Shown here piece by piece: positions 10,511 through 26,800 of a DNA stretch of 64,000 bases. Under the pieces are notes generated by a model. That model was given only the letters and a program-made list of their open reading frames with translations, was not told where the DNA came from and searched no databases. Position numbers and translations under genes: made by a program. Location of the stretch: positions 26,419,126 to 26,483,125 of the forward strand of contig NC_060906.1 in assembly GCF_014805685.1 (NCBI RefSeq), given 5' to 3'. The stretch comes from Silurus meridionalis (Eukaryota; Chordata; Actinopteri; Siluriformes; Siluridae). The stretch's first letter is position 1. Each line of letters starts with the position of its first letter.

Positions 10511-10576
10511 CGGACATTCACCAGAACTACGAACACACACTACAGTAACCACATTAAGGTACGTCATTTCTCTGCT

Positions 10577-11030
10577 ATGGCAAACATCCAGTTCATACAG
10601 TGTGTGAAGTGTGACATGTTTAGTCAGTCTTTCTCCGTTGTTAGCGATAATTTTATCTGTGAGAAGTGTAAGCTAGTTTGCTCTTTGACGGAGAAGATCT
10701 TAGCATTAGAGGAGTGCATCCAGAGTCTAGAGAGAAGTAGTGAGTGTGAGAGCAGTCCAGGTTCTGCAGGGGAAAGTCTGGATGCCCTAGGTGAATATTC
10801 CCCCGACTCCGGCATTAAAGCCCTTGCAGCGGGGCGAATGGGTGACGACTCGGCGGCATACTCGCAAAGCCAAAGCTAACGCTAAGGCTTGCCCACGGGA
10901 GCCATTCCTCTCCGCTTCAAGTGTCCAACAGGTTTGTTAGGGCGGGACGGTATCCATCCCACCCGGGAAGGTGCTGCTCTCATTTCTTGTAGTATAGGTA
11001 ATAGTCTCAGAACAGCACTAGTTAATAAGT
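10577..11030 (+). pseudogene. L2 copy B ORF1 remnant (zinc motif, coiled coil, end of esterase)
   Basis: ORF1 starts at the ATG at 10,577 (MANIQFIQCVKCDMF) and has two CxxC pairs (CVKC, CEKC) in the first 35 residues, a likely zinc finger. A short leucine-rich heptad stretch follows (LTEKILALEECIQSLE). It runs to ALAAGRMGDDSAAYS and stops at 10,879. Just beyond, another frame shows the end of the esterase domain (GRDGIHPTREGA-like, about 10,940-10,975). The Ser and Asn blocks of the esterase, present in copy C, are deleted. Not functional. Confidence 0.75.
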
Positions 11031-11128
11031 GACTGTCTAGAGCCAAGGCCAGGGAGCAAACAGACAGGCTAAACCGACCATCTGCTAGCTGCACAGAGTC
11101 GTCACTCAGGATCCACCAAATTGAGACT

Positions 11129-13763
11129 GTGTCTGTCCCCCGAGCAAAACCAAAATATAGGAATTATCAGAAAGTCTGTTTAAGTAACCTGATTAACATT
11201 AAATTAAATAGGACTGAACGCACAGCCAGCACCTCTGATCTAAAAATAGGATTGTTGAATATTAGATCTCTCACGCCAAAAGCGCTGACTATAAACGAAA
11301 TTATTACCGACCAGGAGTTTAATATAATGTGTTTGACAGAAACTTGGATTAAATCGAATGAATATGTAGCATTAAATGAGGCGAGTCCTCCTGGGTATAG
11401 TTACATACAACAACCCCATCTAAATGGCAGAGGAGGCGGAGTCGCAGCTATTTATAATAATAATCTAAACGTCACACAAAAGACTAAACAAAAATGTAAA
11501 ACATTTGAAGTTCTTTACACCAACATAAAATATTCAGTGTCCAAAAGCAGGTCAAGTCAGTTAATTCCACTAATTATTATTTATAGACCCCCAGGGGGCC
11601 TACTCTGATTTTCTGATAGAATTTGCAGATTTCATCACAAATTTAGCAACTTCTTTACACAAAGCATTAATTATTGGTGACTTTAATATTAATTTTGATA
11701 ATCAGGAAAACTCCTTAAGAGCAGCAGTTGTGTCCATTCTAGAGTCAGTTGGAAATAATCAGAATGTTATAGGACCCACTCATAGTGGTGGACACACTCT
11801 CGATTTGTTGTTAACATTTGGATTAAAAAAAAAAATTTAGTCATAATTCCACAGTCTGAAGCTATTTCAGACCATTATCTAATCTCTTTTAAAATCTGCC
11901 TCAGTCATTGCATTTCTACCTCACCACGTTACTGTGTTAAGCGTACTTTCACGTCAGCTACAGCAGCGCGCTAACCCTAACCCTAACCCTAGATTTTTAT
12001 TCAGCACGGTAGCAAAATTAACAGGGAATAAAAGCACTACACTAACATGCACACCATCAATAGGTAGTAATGATTTCATGAATTTTTTAAATAATAAAAT
12101 TAAAAACATCAGGCAAGAAATCCAGACAGTTAATATAAATCCAAATTATTTTACAAGTAACCCTGTAGACAGCAGTGTAATTATAGCAACAATCAACTAC
12201 AAAGCTTCACTCCTATTCATGAGAATGACTTAATTTCATTAATCTCCTCATCAAAATCATCAACCCGCATTCTCGATCCCTTGCCTACAAGTTTCTTCAA
12301 ACAGATAGCTCCAGAGGTAATCAAACCTGTTTTAAAAATAATTAACTCTTCCATTAGCACTGGTTATGTACCTAAATCCTTCAAACTGGCAGTTATCCAC
12401 CCCCTTATTAAGAAACCTGACCTTGACCCATGTCAGTTGTCCAACTACAGACCAATATCAAATCTCCCCTTTATATCCAAAATTTTTGAAAAGGTTGTAG
12501 CACAGCAGTTATGCTCACACCTACTTATGAATAACATTTTTGAACTGTATCAGTCAGGATTTCGGCCTCATCATAGCACAGAGACGGCGCTAGTTAAGGT
12601 GGTAAATGACCTGTTATTGGCCTCTGATCAGGGTTTTGTCTCCTTACTTGTTTTGCCTTAGTGCAGCTTTTGACACCATTGATCACACTATACTACTTGC
12701 TAGACTTGAGAACGTTGTTGGAATAAAGGGAACAGCTCTCTCTTGGCTCAGGTCTTATTTGACTGATCGCTATCAGTTTGTTGATGTAAATGGTGAGTTC
12801 TCCACACTCTATGAGGTAAAGTTTGGTGTTCCTCAAGGATCTGTCTTAGGCCCACTGCTTTTCTCTTTATATATGCTGCCTCTTGGTGAAATTATTCATA
12901 AACATGGGATTCGCTTCCATTGCTATGCTGATGACACACAGCTGTATATTTCAGCAAAGCCAGATGAGAGAGATCAGCTTAACAATGTTGAGGAGTGTGT
13001 AAAGGACATTAGACAGTGGATGCTTGATAACTTTCTTCTGCTCAACTCAGATAAGACGGAAGTACTTTTACTAGGACCACATGCAGCTAGAAGTAAACTT
13101 TCCGATTACGTAGCATCTCTGGATGGTGTTTCTGTTTCAGCATGTACGGCTGTCAAAGACCTTGGTGTGATTATTGACCCGAGTCTTTCCTTTGAGTCTC
13201 ACGTGAATAATATCACCAGGATTGCCTTCTTTCACCTTAGAAATATTGCTAAAATTAGAAATATGATGTCGTTACAGGATGCAGAAAAACTAGTTCATAC
13301 TTTTGTTACTTCTAGATTAGACTACTGTAACGCTTTACTGTCTGGGTGTGTGAGTAAGTACATAAATAAGCTTCAGTTAGTTCAGAATGCAGCAGCAAGG
13401 GTCCTCACTAGATCTAGGAAATATGACCACATCACTCCTGTTTTAATTAGTCTACACTGGCTCCCAATCAAATCTCGCATTGATTATAAAATATTACTAC
13501 TGACGTATAAAGCACTTAACGGTCTCGCACCGCAGTATCTGAGTGAACTTCTGTACCAGTATGATCCTCCACGCCTACTTAGATCAAAAGGTGCTGGCTA
13601 TCTGTTGGTTCCTCAAATAAAGAAGACTACAGCAGGGGGCAGATCTTTCTCTTATAAAGCCCCACAGTTATGGAACAGCCTTCCAATCAGTGTTCGGGAC
13701 TCAGACACAGTCTCAGTGTTCAAGTCGAAGGTTGAAAACGTATTTATTCAGTCAAGCCTTTGA
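11129..13763 (+). pseudogene. L2 copy B ORF2 (endonuclease, deleted linker, reverse transcriptase)
   Basis: The APE endonuclease opens with LLNIRSLTPKALTINEII, IMCLTETWIKSNEYVALNEA and GRGGGVAAIYNNNLN. A frameshift in the run of G at about 11,595 moves the reading, after which KALIIGDFNINFDNQEN and THSGGHTLDLLLTFG follow. After the telomere-like patch the protein resumes at PRFLFSTVAKLTGNKSTTLT, then [20 protein letters not shown] and [20 protein letters not shown]. Another frameshift falls at about 12,655. The RT part (12,606-13,763) has [35 protein letters not shown], an intact YADD box and [20 protein letters not shown]. At least three frame breaks make it inactive. Confidence 0.85.
11971..11992 (+). 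repeat. Interstitial telomere-type patch (CCCTAA)3 at a deletion junction
   Basis: CTAACCCTAACCCTAACCCT stands exactly where L2 copy B lacks about 340 bp that copy C has (35,391-35,730). The flanks are element sequence: GCTACAGCAGCGCG on the left and AGATTTTTATTCAGC on the right. The patch shares CCTAG with the resuming element. Confidence 0.85.
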
Positions 13764-14069
13764 TCAGTAGATTTTTTTTGTTTTTGGTAAAGGCTCAGAT
13801 CTGGAGGGATCATGGATATAGAGCGTTTGGTAAACTGGTATATTTGTATGCTGTTGTCCCCTCACATTCACACGTTCACTCAGGTTTGTTGACGGTGGTG
13901 TGGTGGGTCGTCTCTTATCCCAGAGATCCCACATGTCTGTGTTACCTTCTGGTTCTCCCTTTTAGTTATGCTGCCATAGCGAGTCTTGCTGGAGTCCAAA
14001 CTGGACAGTGACATTAACTTTCATACAACAATAAGGACACTTAATAATCCATATCCATCTCTTCCTGTC

Positions 14070-14071
<2 letters not shown>

Positions 14072-14127
<56 letters not shown>
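14072..14127. repeat. (CT)n microsatellite within L2 copy B 3' UTR
   Basis: This is an uninterrupted CT run of about 55 bp. The complementary GA run is found at the homologous place in copies C, D and E, so the repeat is part of the element. Confidence 0.95.
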
Positions 14128-14130
<3 letters not shown>

Positions 14131-14681
14131 CGAGTTAAACATGCTCCTGAGGCTCCAGTGACCACTGTTCCTGCCCCTCTCCCCTCCGTGGATCTTCCCA
14201 CTTTGTCCAGGCCTGCCTCTGGATAGTGTTCTCTTCGACTGGAGACCACTCTGTGCAGCTTGGGACGGTTTCTCATCAACACCTTGGGTGGTTCCATGAA
14301 ATTCCGGAGTAAGAACGGGCGCTTTGAGGATGGACTGGACTGTAGTTAATGTCAACAGTCTGCTACACTGACTCAGGATACAGTTTGCTTCTGATCATCA
14401 TCACTGTACCCCGCAACATTGTATATCTGCTTCAAATGGACATTCGGTGCAACCCAGATGAGGATGGGTTCCCTCTTGAGTCTGGTTCCTCTCAAGGTTT
14501 CTTCCTTTTGCCATCTCAGGAAGTTTTTTCTTGCCACAGTTGCTCATCAGGGGGAAACTTACTTACAAAAACATATTTACGTTTAATCACCACATTATCT
14601 GTGTAAAGCTGCTTTGAGACAATGTTCATTGTTAAAAGTGCTATACAAATAAAAATGAATTGAATTGAATTGAATAACCGG

Positions 14682-15171
14682 ACGCTTAAGGATAAACTGA
14701 CTAAGGCCATGCAAGCTACGGATAAAAAAAAATTGGGTAGACTTACTACCCACAGTCCTTGCCGAAATGAGAATGACTCCGAGAAAAGACGTCCACCTAT
14801 CACCACACAAAATTATTTTTGGGCGACCATTTCCAACGCCCTGGAGAAAAGGTAAACCAGCAATAGGTACAGCTGATCTGGATGTGCACATCGCCGAGTA
14901 TTCTGCTGCCCTGATTGATACACTGTCAAAACATTTTGAACTGATCTCTAAATCTATACCTGTTATTTCTCTGACACCAACCCATCCCTTCCGGGTGGGA
15001 GTTGCTGTTCTAATTAAATCTCTAAAACCCAGGCGATTGGGTGAATGCAAATATGAGGGGCCAGCACTAATAGTCGAGATCACACGCACATGTGTATTAA
15101 CTGACCCTTTTCCACAGTGGATTCATGCTACCAGAATCAAGAAATGTCCCACTGGAAGTGATCCCTCTTAA
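14682..15171 (+). pseudogene. Endogenous retrovirus pol, fragment D (integrase C-terminal part)
   Basis: Directly after the target duplication of L2 copy B the integrase continues as LKDKLTKAMQATDKK in one frame. After a shift it reads LAEMRMTPRKDVHLSPHKII and FGRPFPTP, the segment that follows the third catalytic residue, then VAVLIKSLKPRRLGECKYEG, PALIVEITRTCVLTDPFPQW and IHATRIKK, the C-terminal DNA-binding region. The stretch from 14,767 to 15,171 is open, and the stop at 15,169-15,171 is a plausible natural end of pol. Confidence 0.8.
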
Positions 15172-15527
15172 TTGTGTGTACATGTACCCTGTGTATCACT
15201 TTTTTGCTTTATGTTACTGAAGCATAGCCTTTTGACATCCCTATAAGTTCTCTAGGAGGCGTGTATCGGTTCCTGTTCCCCTCTGTCATCATCTATCGCG
15301 GTCCAGTGACAACTCCTCAGACCCTTCTGTGCCGACTCTTCGGACATCCTCACAACTGCAGGACGTGTCAAGGAAAGCTGCGAGGAGCGGAACAACAACC
15401 TCTCATCAATCAAGGGAAGTAACACAACCAGTGACCGGTATGGTTGTCTTTCTCATCAGTCTTGGGGCTGGGATACCCACCCAGGCTCACCCACACGACA
15501 ACACCTTTTGGCAATACGCACACACGC
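15172..15527 (+). other. Region downstream of pol, possible remnant of an env leader
   Basis: About 350 bp separate the pol stop from the 5'-truncated LINE that starts near 15,528. An open stretch (from 15,329) contains [20 protein letters not shown], which looks like a hydrophobic signal sequence and fits the position where env would begin. No further env sequence is seen because the LINE interrupts it. The env reading is inference from position and hydrophobicity only. Confidence 0.3.
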
Positions 15528-17158
<1,631 letters not shown>

Positions 17159-17506
17159 AAGTCAAGTCAAGTCAAGTTTATTTGTATAGCGCTTTTCACA
17201 ACAGACATTGTCCCAAAGCAGCTTTACACAAATCAACAGTTAAGGTGAATGGTGTGTGTTTATCCCTGTGGCAAGGAAAAACTCCCTTAGATGTTATGAG
17301 GAAGAAACCTTGAGAGAAACCAGACTCAAAAGGGGAACCCATCCTCATTTGGGTGACATCAAGAGTTTGATCATAAATCTTTCAGCAATACAGAACACTG
17401 GAGAGTGAGAACTAACATGAGCACTGGAGTATAAGATTATAAGTAATGTTCTTTCTACAGTCTTAAACAGTCTATATGGTTAGTAGCTCCTAGTTTTATG
17501 AGCTCA
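17159..17506 (-). mobile_element. L2 3'-end fragment, (TCAAG)n-tail subfamily
   Basis: It matches the 3' UTR of L2 copy A (646 to about 1018) almost base for base, including the TCAAG tail, TTTGTATAGCGCTTTTCAC and CCATCCTCATTTGGGTGACA. It is 5'-truncated at about 17,506 and sits in the 3' UTR of the Rex1-like LINE. The target duplication could not be set with confidence. Confidence 0.8.
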
Positions 17507-17996
17507 ACATTTAATCAGAGTGTACAGCAGCTTTACTGGTCGGAGCTGTCTTGGGTTATTTGTCTTGTCTTGTGTTGTCTGTCTATACTGTTTTTTGTCT
17601 GCACTGTTTGCACTCGATGCACTTTATGTAGTTTGTGTTGTGTTGTAGCTCCTTGTTGTTTATTGTAGCACCAGGGTTCTGGAGAAACGTTGTCTTGTAG
17701 TTCACCCCAGTCTTCATCTTCAGGGATAAACACAAATTGTTCACCTTAAATTTTGTAAAGCTGCTTTGAGTCAGTGTCTGTTGACTGAGGAAGGATAAAA
17801 AGATCCCAGCTGATCCCCTTCACCCAACACACAACCTGTTCCACAGACTACCCCCAGGCGGACGCTACTCCAAAACCAAAAGGCTAAAGAATAGTTTTTA
17901 TCCTTTTATCCTTTTTTTTTTTTTTATTAAAGAATACCTCATGCTGATGTCATATTTGTAAATATTCATATAATTCATTTACTATATATATATATA
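17507..17996. other. LINE 3' UTR remainder and AT-rich spacer, no gene
   Basis: 17,507-17,770 resembles the 3' UTR of the LINE at 45,100-45,290 (shared TTGTCTTGTCTTGTGTTGTC and CTCGATGCACTTTATGTAG). 17,830-17,890 reads like the C-terminal end of another LINE ORF2 in a broken frame. The rest is poly-T and AT-rich, ending in a TATATA run that hosts the Tc1 insertion. Confidence 0.6.
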
Positions 17997-19589
<1,593 letters not shown>

Positions 19590-19591
19590 TA

Positions 19592-19864
19592 TATATATAT
19601 ATATGTATATGTACTTCTACACCACTTGTAAATAATTATCTATAATAATTGATTCATTTCTTCAGATATAATTATCTCAAATATAATCTATATTATTAAC
19701 TTTTTTATGCTTCATTATAACTCAAACTATCCTTTTTCTCTTTACTGTTTATTGTTTGATGTTTAATATTTCATATTTGCTGTAGTTTGTATTAAGAATT
19801 TGATTGTACAAACTCCACTGACATCAGTACATATAAGAAATAAAACAAGTCCGATATTAAAATA
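19592..19864. other. AT-rich spacer, no gene seen
   Basis: This is a mostly AT-rich sequence without open frames of note or recognisable element ends. It runs from the Tc1 target to the CA repeats. Confidence 0.5.
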
Positions 19865-19921
<57 letters not shown>

Positions 19922-20005
19922 TACACAGACCACATCATTAAACCACTCCTAAATCCTTGTTCTTTTATTGTCTTCTTCCTGGTCTTTGTTTTTCTTTTGC
20001 GACAC

Positions 20006-20057
<52 letters not shown>

Positions 20058-20141
20058 TACACAGACCACATCATTAAACCACTCCTAAATCCTTGTTCTT
20101 TTATTGTCTTCTTCCTGGTCTTTGTTTTTCTTTTGCGACAC

Positions 20142-20186
<45 letters not shown>

Positions 20187-20187
20187 C
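19865..20187. repeat. Three CA microsatellites with a duplicated 90-bp spacer
   Basis: CA runs at 19,867-19,917, about 20,006-20,052 and 20,142-20,186 are separated by two nearly identical spacers. The spacers begin CATACATACACAGACC at 19,917 and at 20,052 and end TTTTGCGACACAAC. The repeat period is about 135 bp. Confidence 0.92.
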
Positions 20188-20850
20188 AGTAGCAGTAGTC
20201 ATGGCCTGAGGCAGGCTGTGGGTTCTGGCAGCAGTGAGAGAAATCAGTGGTAAAAATGTTAAGTGTTCAGCAGGAAGGTAAACACGACGTGATCAGACTG
20301 AGGAACCCGAGTCAGATATCTGATTTACTGAACTGATTCAGTTCCTCTTAAGCTACCAGTCAGTGAAGAGTGTTGATGTAGGAGCGATGCATGGACCTAG
20401 AATGATCCGGCTTTAAGTTGTGACCTGCATGTTCCTCTTGCAGTACAAGACACTCTGAAGGCTGTGAGGTTTCTTCTCAGAGCAGAGCTATAAGCAACTC
20501 TGATCTCTCCATCATCCATCTTTCTCTAAATTCTAGTCAGAAACTAACATCTGCTGTGCAGGGAGTCAGCATGGGGCTGCACGCAACCTCTTCTCCCCTA
20601 ACCCTAACACTAACTGTAGGTTTGAAGGCTGCAGTCTAGAGGCGTTTACTGACGCTGTGAGCACAACACTGCCCCCAGCTGGTCGCAATCACCAGCAACC
20701 TGTAAGGAGTGGAACATGACGCACAGGAAGCTCACACCTCCAACCTCCAAACTAAATACTTCACCTCCACACACCCTCACACACACAACTGCACAGGTAT
20801 GCAGGAAGTCCCGACATGTCACCACACGATTACACAACAAACTGCAGCTC
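20188..20850. other. Apparently single-copy sequence, no gene seen
   Basis: About 660 bp of mixed composition lie between the CA repeats and the satellite. It has no long open frame in a plausible coding style and no recognised element ends. A short telomere-like run (CCCTAACCCTAACACTAAC) is at 20,597-20,615. Confidence 0.5.
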
Positions 20851-23800
20851 AACACACAAATCACACACAACTTATACACAATTCACACACAACTTATACA
20901 CAACTCACACCTCACTCACACAATTTATACACAACTCACAAGTCACTCACAAACAACTTATACACAACTCACAACTCACTCACACACAACTTATATACAA
21001 CTCACACTCACACACAACTTATACATAACTCACACACAACTTATACACAACTCACACCTCAATCACACACAGCTTATACACAACTCACAACTCAGTCACA
21101 CACAACTTATACACAACTCACACAACTTATACACAACTCACAACCCACTCACACACAACTTATACACAACAACTCACTCACACACAACTTATACACAACT
21201 CACGCACAACTAATACACAACTCACACCTCACTCACACAATAACTTATACAATAACTCACAACTCACTCACACACAATTTAAACACAACTCACAACTCAC
21301 AAATCACTCACACACAACTTATACAACTCACAACTCACTCACACAATAACTTATACACAACAACTCACTCACAACTTACTCACACAACTTATACACAACT
21401 CACAACTCACTGCACACAACTTATAATAACTCACACACAACTCACACACAACTTATTCACAACTCACACCTCACTCACACACAACTTATACACAACTCAC
21501 AACTCACACAACTTATAATAATAACTCACAACTTATACATAACTCACTCACACAATAACTTATACATAACTCATAACTCACTCACACACACAACTTATAC
21601 ATAACTCACAACTCACTCAGACACAACTTATACACAACTCACAACTCAATCGCACACAACTTATACACTCACAACTCACTCACACAACTTATACACAACT
21701 CACAACTCATTCACACACAACTTATACACAACTCACAACTCAATCGCACACAACTTATACCCAACTCACACACAACTTATACACAACTCACAACCCACTC
21801 ACACACAACTTATATACACAACTCACAACTCACACACACAACTTATACACAACTCACGCACAACTAATACACAACTCACACCTCACTCACACACAACTTA
21901 TACACAACTCACAACTCACTCACACAATTTAAACACAACTCACAAATCACTCACACACAACTTATACAACTCACAACTCACTCACACACAACTTACACAC
22001 AACTCACAACTCACTCACACAACTTATACACAACTCACAACTCACTCAGACACAACTTATACACAAATCACACACAACTTATTCACAACTCACACCTCAC
22101 TCACACACAACTTATACACAACTCACAACTCACTCACACAACTTATACACAACTCACAAATCACTCACACACAACTTATACACAACTCACTCACACACAA
22201 CTTACACACAACTCACAACTCACTCACACAACTTATACACAACTCACAACTCACTCGCACACAACTTATACACAAATCACACAACTTATTCACAACTCAC
22301 ACCTCACTCACACAACTTATACAACTCACAACTCACTCACACAATTATACACAACTCACTCACACACAACTTATACACAACTCACTCACTCACACACAAC
22401 TTATACATAACTCACAACTCACTCGCACACAACTTATACACAATTCACACACAACTTACACACAACTTATACACAACAACTCACTCACAATTTATACACA
22501 ACTCACACACACAACTTATACACAACTCACACCTCACTCACACACAACTTATACACAACTCACAACTAACTCACATACAATTTATACAACTCACAACTTA
22601 CTCACACAACTTATACACAACTCACAACCCACTCACACACACACAACTTATACACAACTCACACACAACTTATACTCAACTCACAACTCACTCACACACA
22701 ACATATACACAACTCACACACAACTTATACACAACTCACAACTTACACACAACTCATAACTCACACACAATTTATACACAACTCACACAATAACTTATAC
22801 ATAACTCACAACTCACAACTCACTCGCACACAACTTATACACAAATCACACACAACTTATTCACAACTCACACCTCACTCACACAACTTATTCACAACTC
22901 ACACCTCACTCACACACAACTTATACACAACTCACTCACACAACTTATACACAACTCACAACTCACACACAACTTATACATAACTCAACTCACTCACACA
23001 CAACTCATACACAATTTATACACACTCACACAACTTATACTCAACTCACAACTCACTCACACAATAACTTATACACAACTCACACACAACTTATACTCAA
23101 CTCACACTCACTCACACACAACTTATACATAACTCAACTCACAACTCACTCACATACAATTTATACACAACTCACAACTTACTCACACACAACTTATACA
23201 CAACTCACAACTCACTCACACACAACTTATACACAACAACTCACTCACACACAACTTATACACACAACTCACACACAACTTATATACACAACTCACACCT
23301 CACTCACACACAACTTATACACAACTCACAACTCACTCACACACAATTTAAACACAACTCACAAATCACTCACACACAACTTATACACAACTCTCACACA
23401 CAACTCACAACTTACACACAACTCACAACTCACTCACACAACTTATACATAACTCACAACTCACTCGCACACAACTTATACACAAATCACACACAACTTA
23501 TTCACAACTCACACCTCACTCACACACAACTTATACACAACTCACAACTCACACACACAAATTATACACAACTCACTCACACACAACTTATACACAACTC
23601 ACAACTTACTCACACACAACTTATACAATAACTCACAACTCACTCATACACAACTTATACACAACTCACACTCACACACAACTCATACACAACTCACACC
23701 CAACTTATACACAACTCAACTCACTCACACACAACTTATACATAACTCACAACTCACTCACATAATAACTTATATAATAACTCACAACTCACTCACTCAC

Positions 23801-26800
23801 ACAATTTATAATAACTCATAACTCACACACTCACACACACACAACTTATACAACTCACACACAACTTATATAATAACTCACACACAACTTATATACAACT
23901 CACTCACATAATAACTTATACATAACTCAACTCACAACTCACTCACACATAATAACTTATATATAACTCACAACTTACTCACACACAACTTATACATAAC
24001 TCACAACTAACTCATATACAATTTATACACAACTCAATAATAACTTATACACAACTCACACACAATTTATACATAACTCACAACTTACTCACACACAACT
24101 TATACACAACTCAACTTACTCACACACAACTTATATAATAACTCATAACTCACTCACACACACACAACTTATATATAACTCACAACTCACTCACATACAA
24201 TTTATACACAACTCACAACTCACTCACACACAACTTATACACAACTCACACACAACTAATACACAACTCACCCACACACAACTCATACAAAACTTATACA
24301 CAACTCAGAACTCACTCACACAATTTGTACACAACTCACACACAACTTATAAACAACTCATACATCACTCACATACAATTTATACACAACTCACAACTTA
24401 CTCACACACAACTTATACAATAACTCACACACACACAACTTATACATAACTCACTCACACAATTTATACATAACTCACTCACAATTTATACACAACTCAC
24501 ACTCACACAACTCACACACAACTCATACAATTTATACACAACTCACACACAACTTATACAATAACTCACACACAACTTATACACAACTCACACCTCACTC
24601 ACACACAACTTATACACACAACTCACAACTCACTCATATACAATTTATACAACTCACAACTTACTCACACACAACTCATACACAACTTATACACAACTCA
24701 ACTCACTCACTTATACACAACTCACAACTCACTCACAATTTATACATAACTCAACTCACACACAACTTATACACAACTCACAACTCACTCACATACAATT
24801 TATACACACTCACTCACAACTTACTCACACACAACTTATACATAACTCATTCACACACAACTTATACATAACTCACAACTCTCACACACAACTTATACAC
24901 AACTCACAACACTCACACACAACTTATACACACTCACTCACTCACACATAACTTATATAATAACTCATACACAACTCACAACTCACCCACACACAACTCA
25001 TACAAAACTTATACACAACTTATACACAACTACAACTCACTCACACACAACTTATACCCAACTCACAACTCACTCTCACACACAACTCATACACAACTTA
25101 TACATAACTCACACATAACTTATACACAACTCACACACAACTTATACACAACTCACAACTCACTCACACAACTTATACACAACTCACACAACTTATACAC
25201 AACTCACTCACACAATTTATACACAACTCACAACTTACACAACTCACTCACATACAATTTATACAACTCACACACAACTCACAACTCACTCACAACTTAT
25301 ACACAACTCACACACAACTTATACATAACTCACAACTCACTCACACAACTTATACACAACTCACAACTCACTCACACACAACTTATACATAACTCACTCA
25401 CACACAACTTATACATAACTCACTCACACACAACTAATACACAACTCACAACTCACTCATACACAACTCATACACAACTTATATAATAACTCACACCCAA
25501 CTTATACACAACTCACTCACACACAACATATACACAACTTACACACAACTCATACATAACTTATACACAACTCAACTCACTCACACAACTTATAATAACT
25601 CACACAACTTATTCACAACTCACTCACTCACACACACAACTTATACACAACTCACAACTCACTACACACAACTCACTCATACACAACTCACACAACTTAT
25701 ATATAACTCACAACTCACTCACTCACACAACTTATATACACAACTCACACAACTTATACAGCACTCACAAAACACTCACACACAACATACACAACTCATT
25801 CACACACAACTTATTCACAACTCACACCTCACTCACACACAACTTATACACAACTCATTCACACACAACTTATACACTCACACTCACTCACACAATTTGT
25901 ACACAACTCACACTCACACAACTTATACACTCACACACACTCATACACAACTTATACACAACTCACACACAACTTATACTCACTCACACACAACTCATAA
26001 TAACTTATACACAACTTACTCACACACAACTTATACACACTCACACACACAACTCATACACAACTCACATAATTTATACACAACTCACACTTACACACAA
26101 CTCACACACAACTTATACTCAACTCACAACTCACTCAAACACAACTCATACACAACTCACAACTCACAACTTATACATAATAACTCATAACTCACACACA
26201 ACTTATACACACAACTTATACACAACTCACAACTCACTCACACAAATTATACACAACTCATATACACAACTCATTCACACACAACTTATACTCAACTCAC
26301 AACTCACTTATACACAACTCAACTCACTCACATAATTTATACACAACTCACACACTTATACACAACTCACACTCACTCACACATAATTTATACATAACTC
26401 ACTCACACAACTTACACAACTCACTCACACACTTATACACAACTCACATAATTTATACACAACTCAACTCACTCACATAATAACTTATACATAACTCACA
26501 ACTCACTCACACACAACTTATACATAACTCACAACTTACTCACACACAACTTATACACAACCTATTCACACACAACTTATACATAACTCACAACTCACTC
26601 ACATACAATTTATATAATAACTCACAACTTACTCACACACAACTTATACACAACCTATTCACACACAACTTATACACAACTCACAACTCACCCACACAAC
26701 TCATACAAAACTTATACACAATAACTTATACACAACTCAGAACTCACTCACACACAACTTATACACAACTCACAACTCACTCACACAACTTATACACAAC

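Larger units (their letters stand above)
10511..14674 (+). mobile_element. L2-type LINE, copy B, inserted in the retroviral integrase
   Basis: This is a plus-strand L2 with a remnant of ORF1, an ORF2 with internal deletion, and a 3' UTR of about 900 bp containing a (CT)n run (14,072-14,127). It ends in a (GAATT)n tail. The 7-mer TAACCGG at 10,504-10,510 and again at 14,675-14,681 is the target-site duplication. The integrase reading resumes after it. Compared with copy C, copy B lacks the esterase core of ORF1 and about 340 bp between the endonuclease and RT. At the second gap it carries three telomere-type hexamers. Confidence 0.88.
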
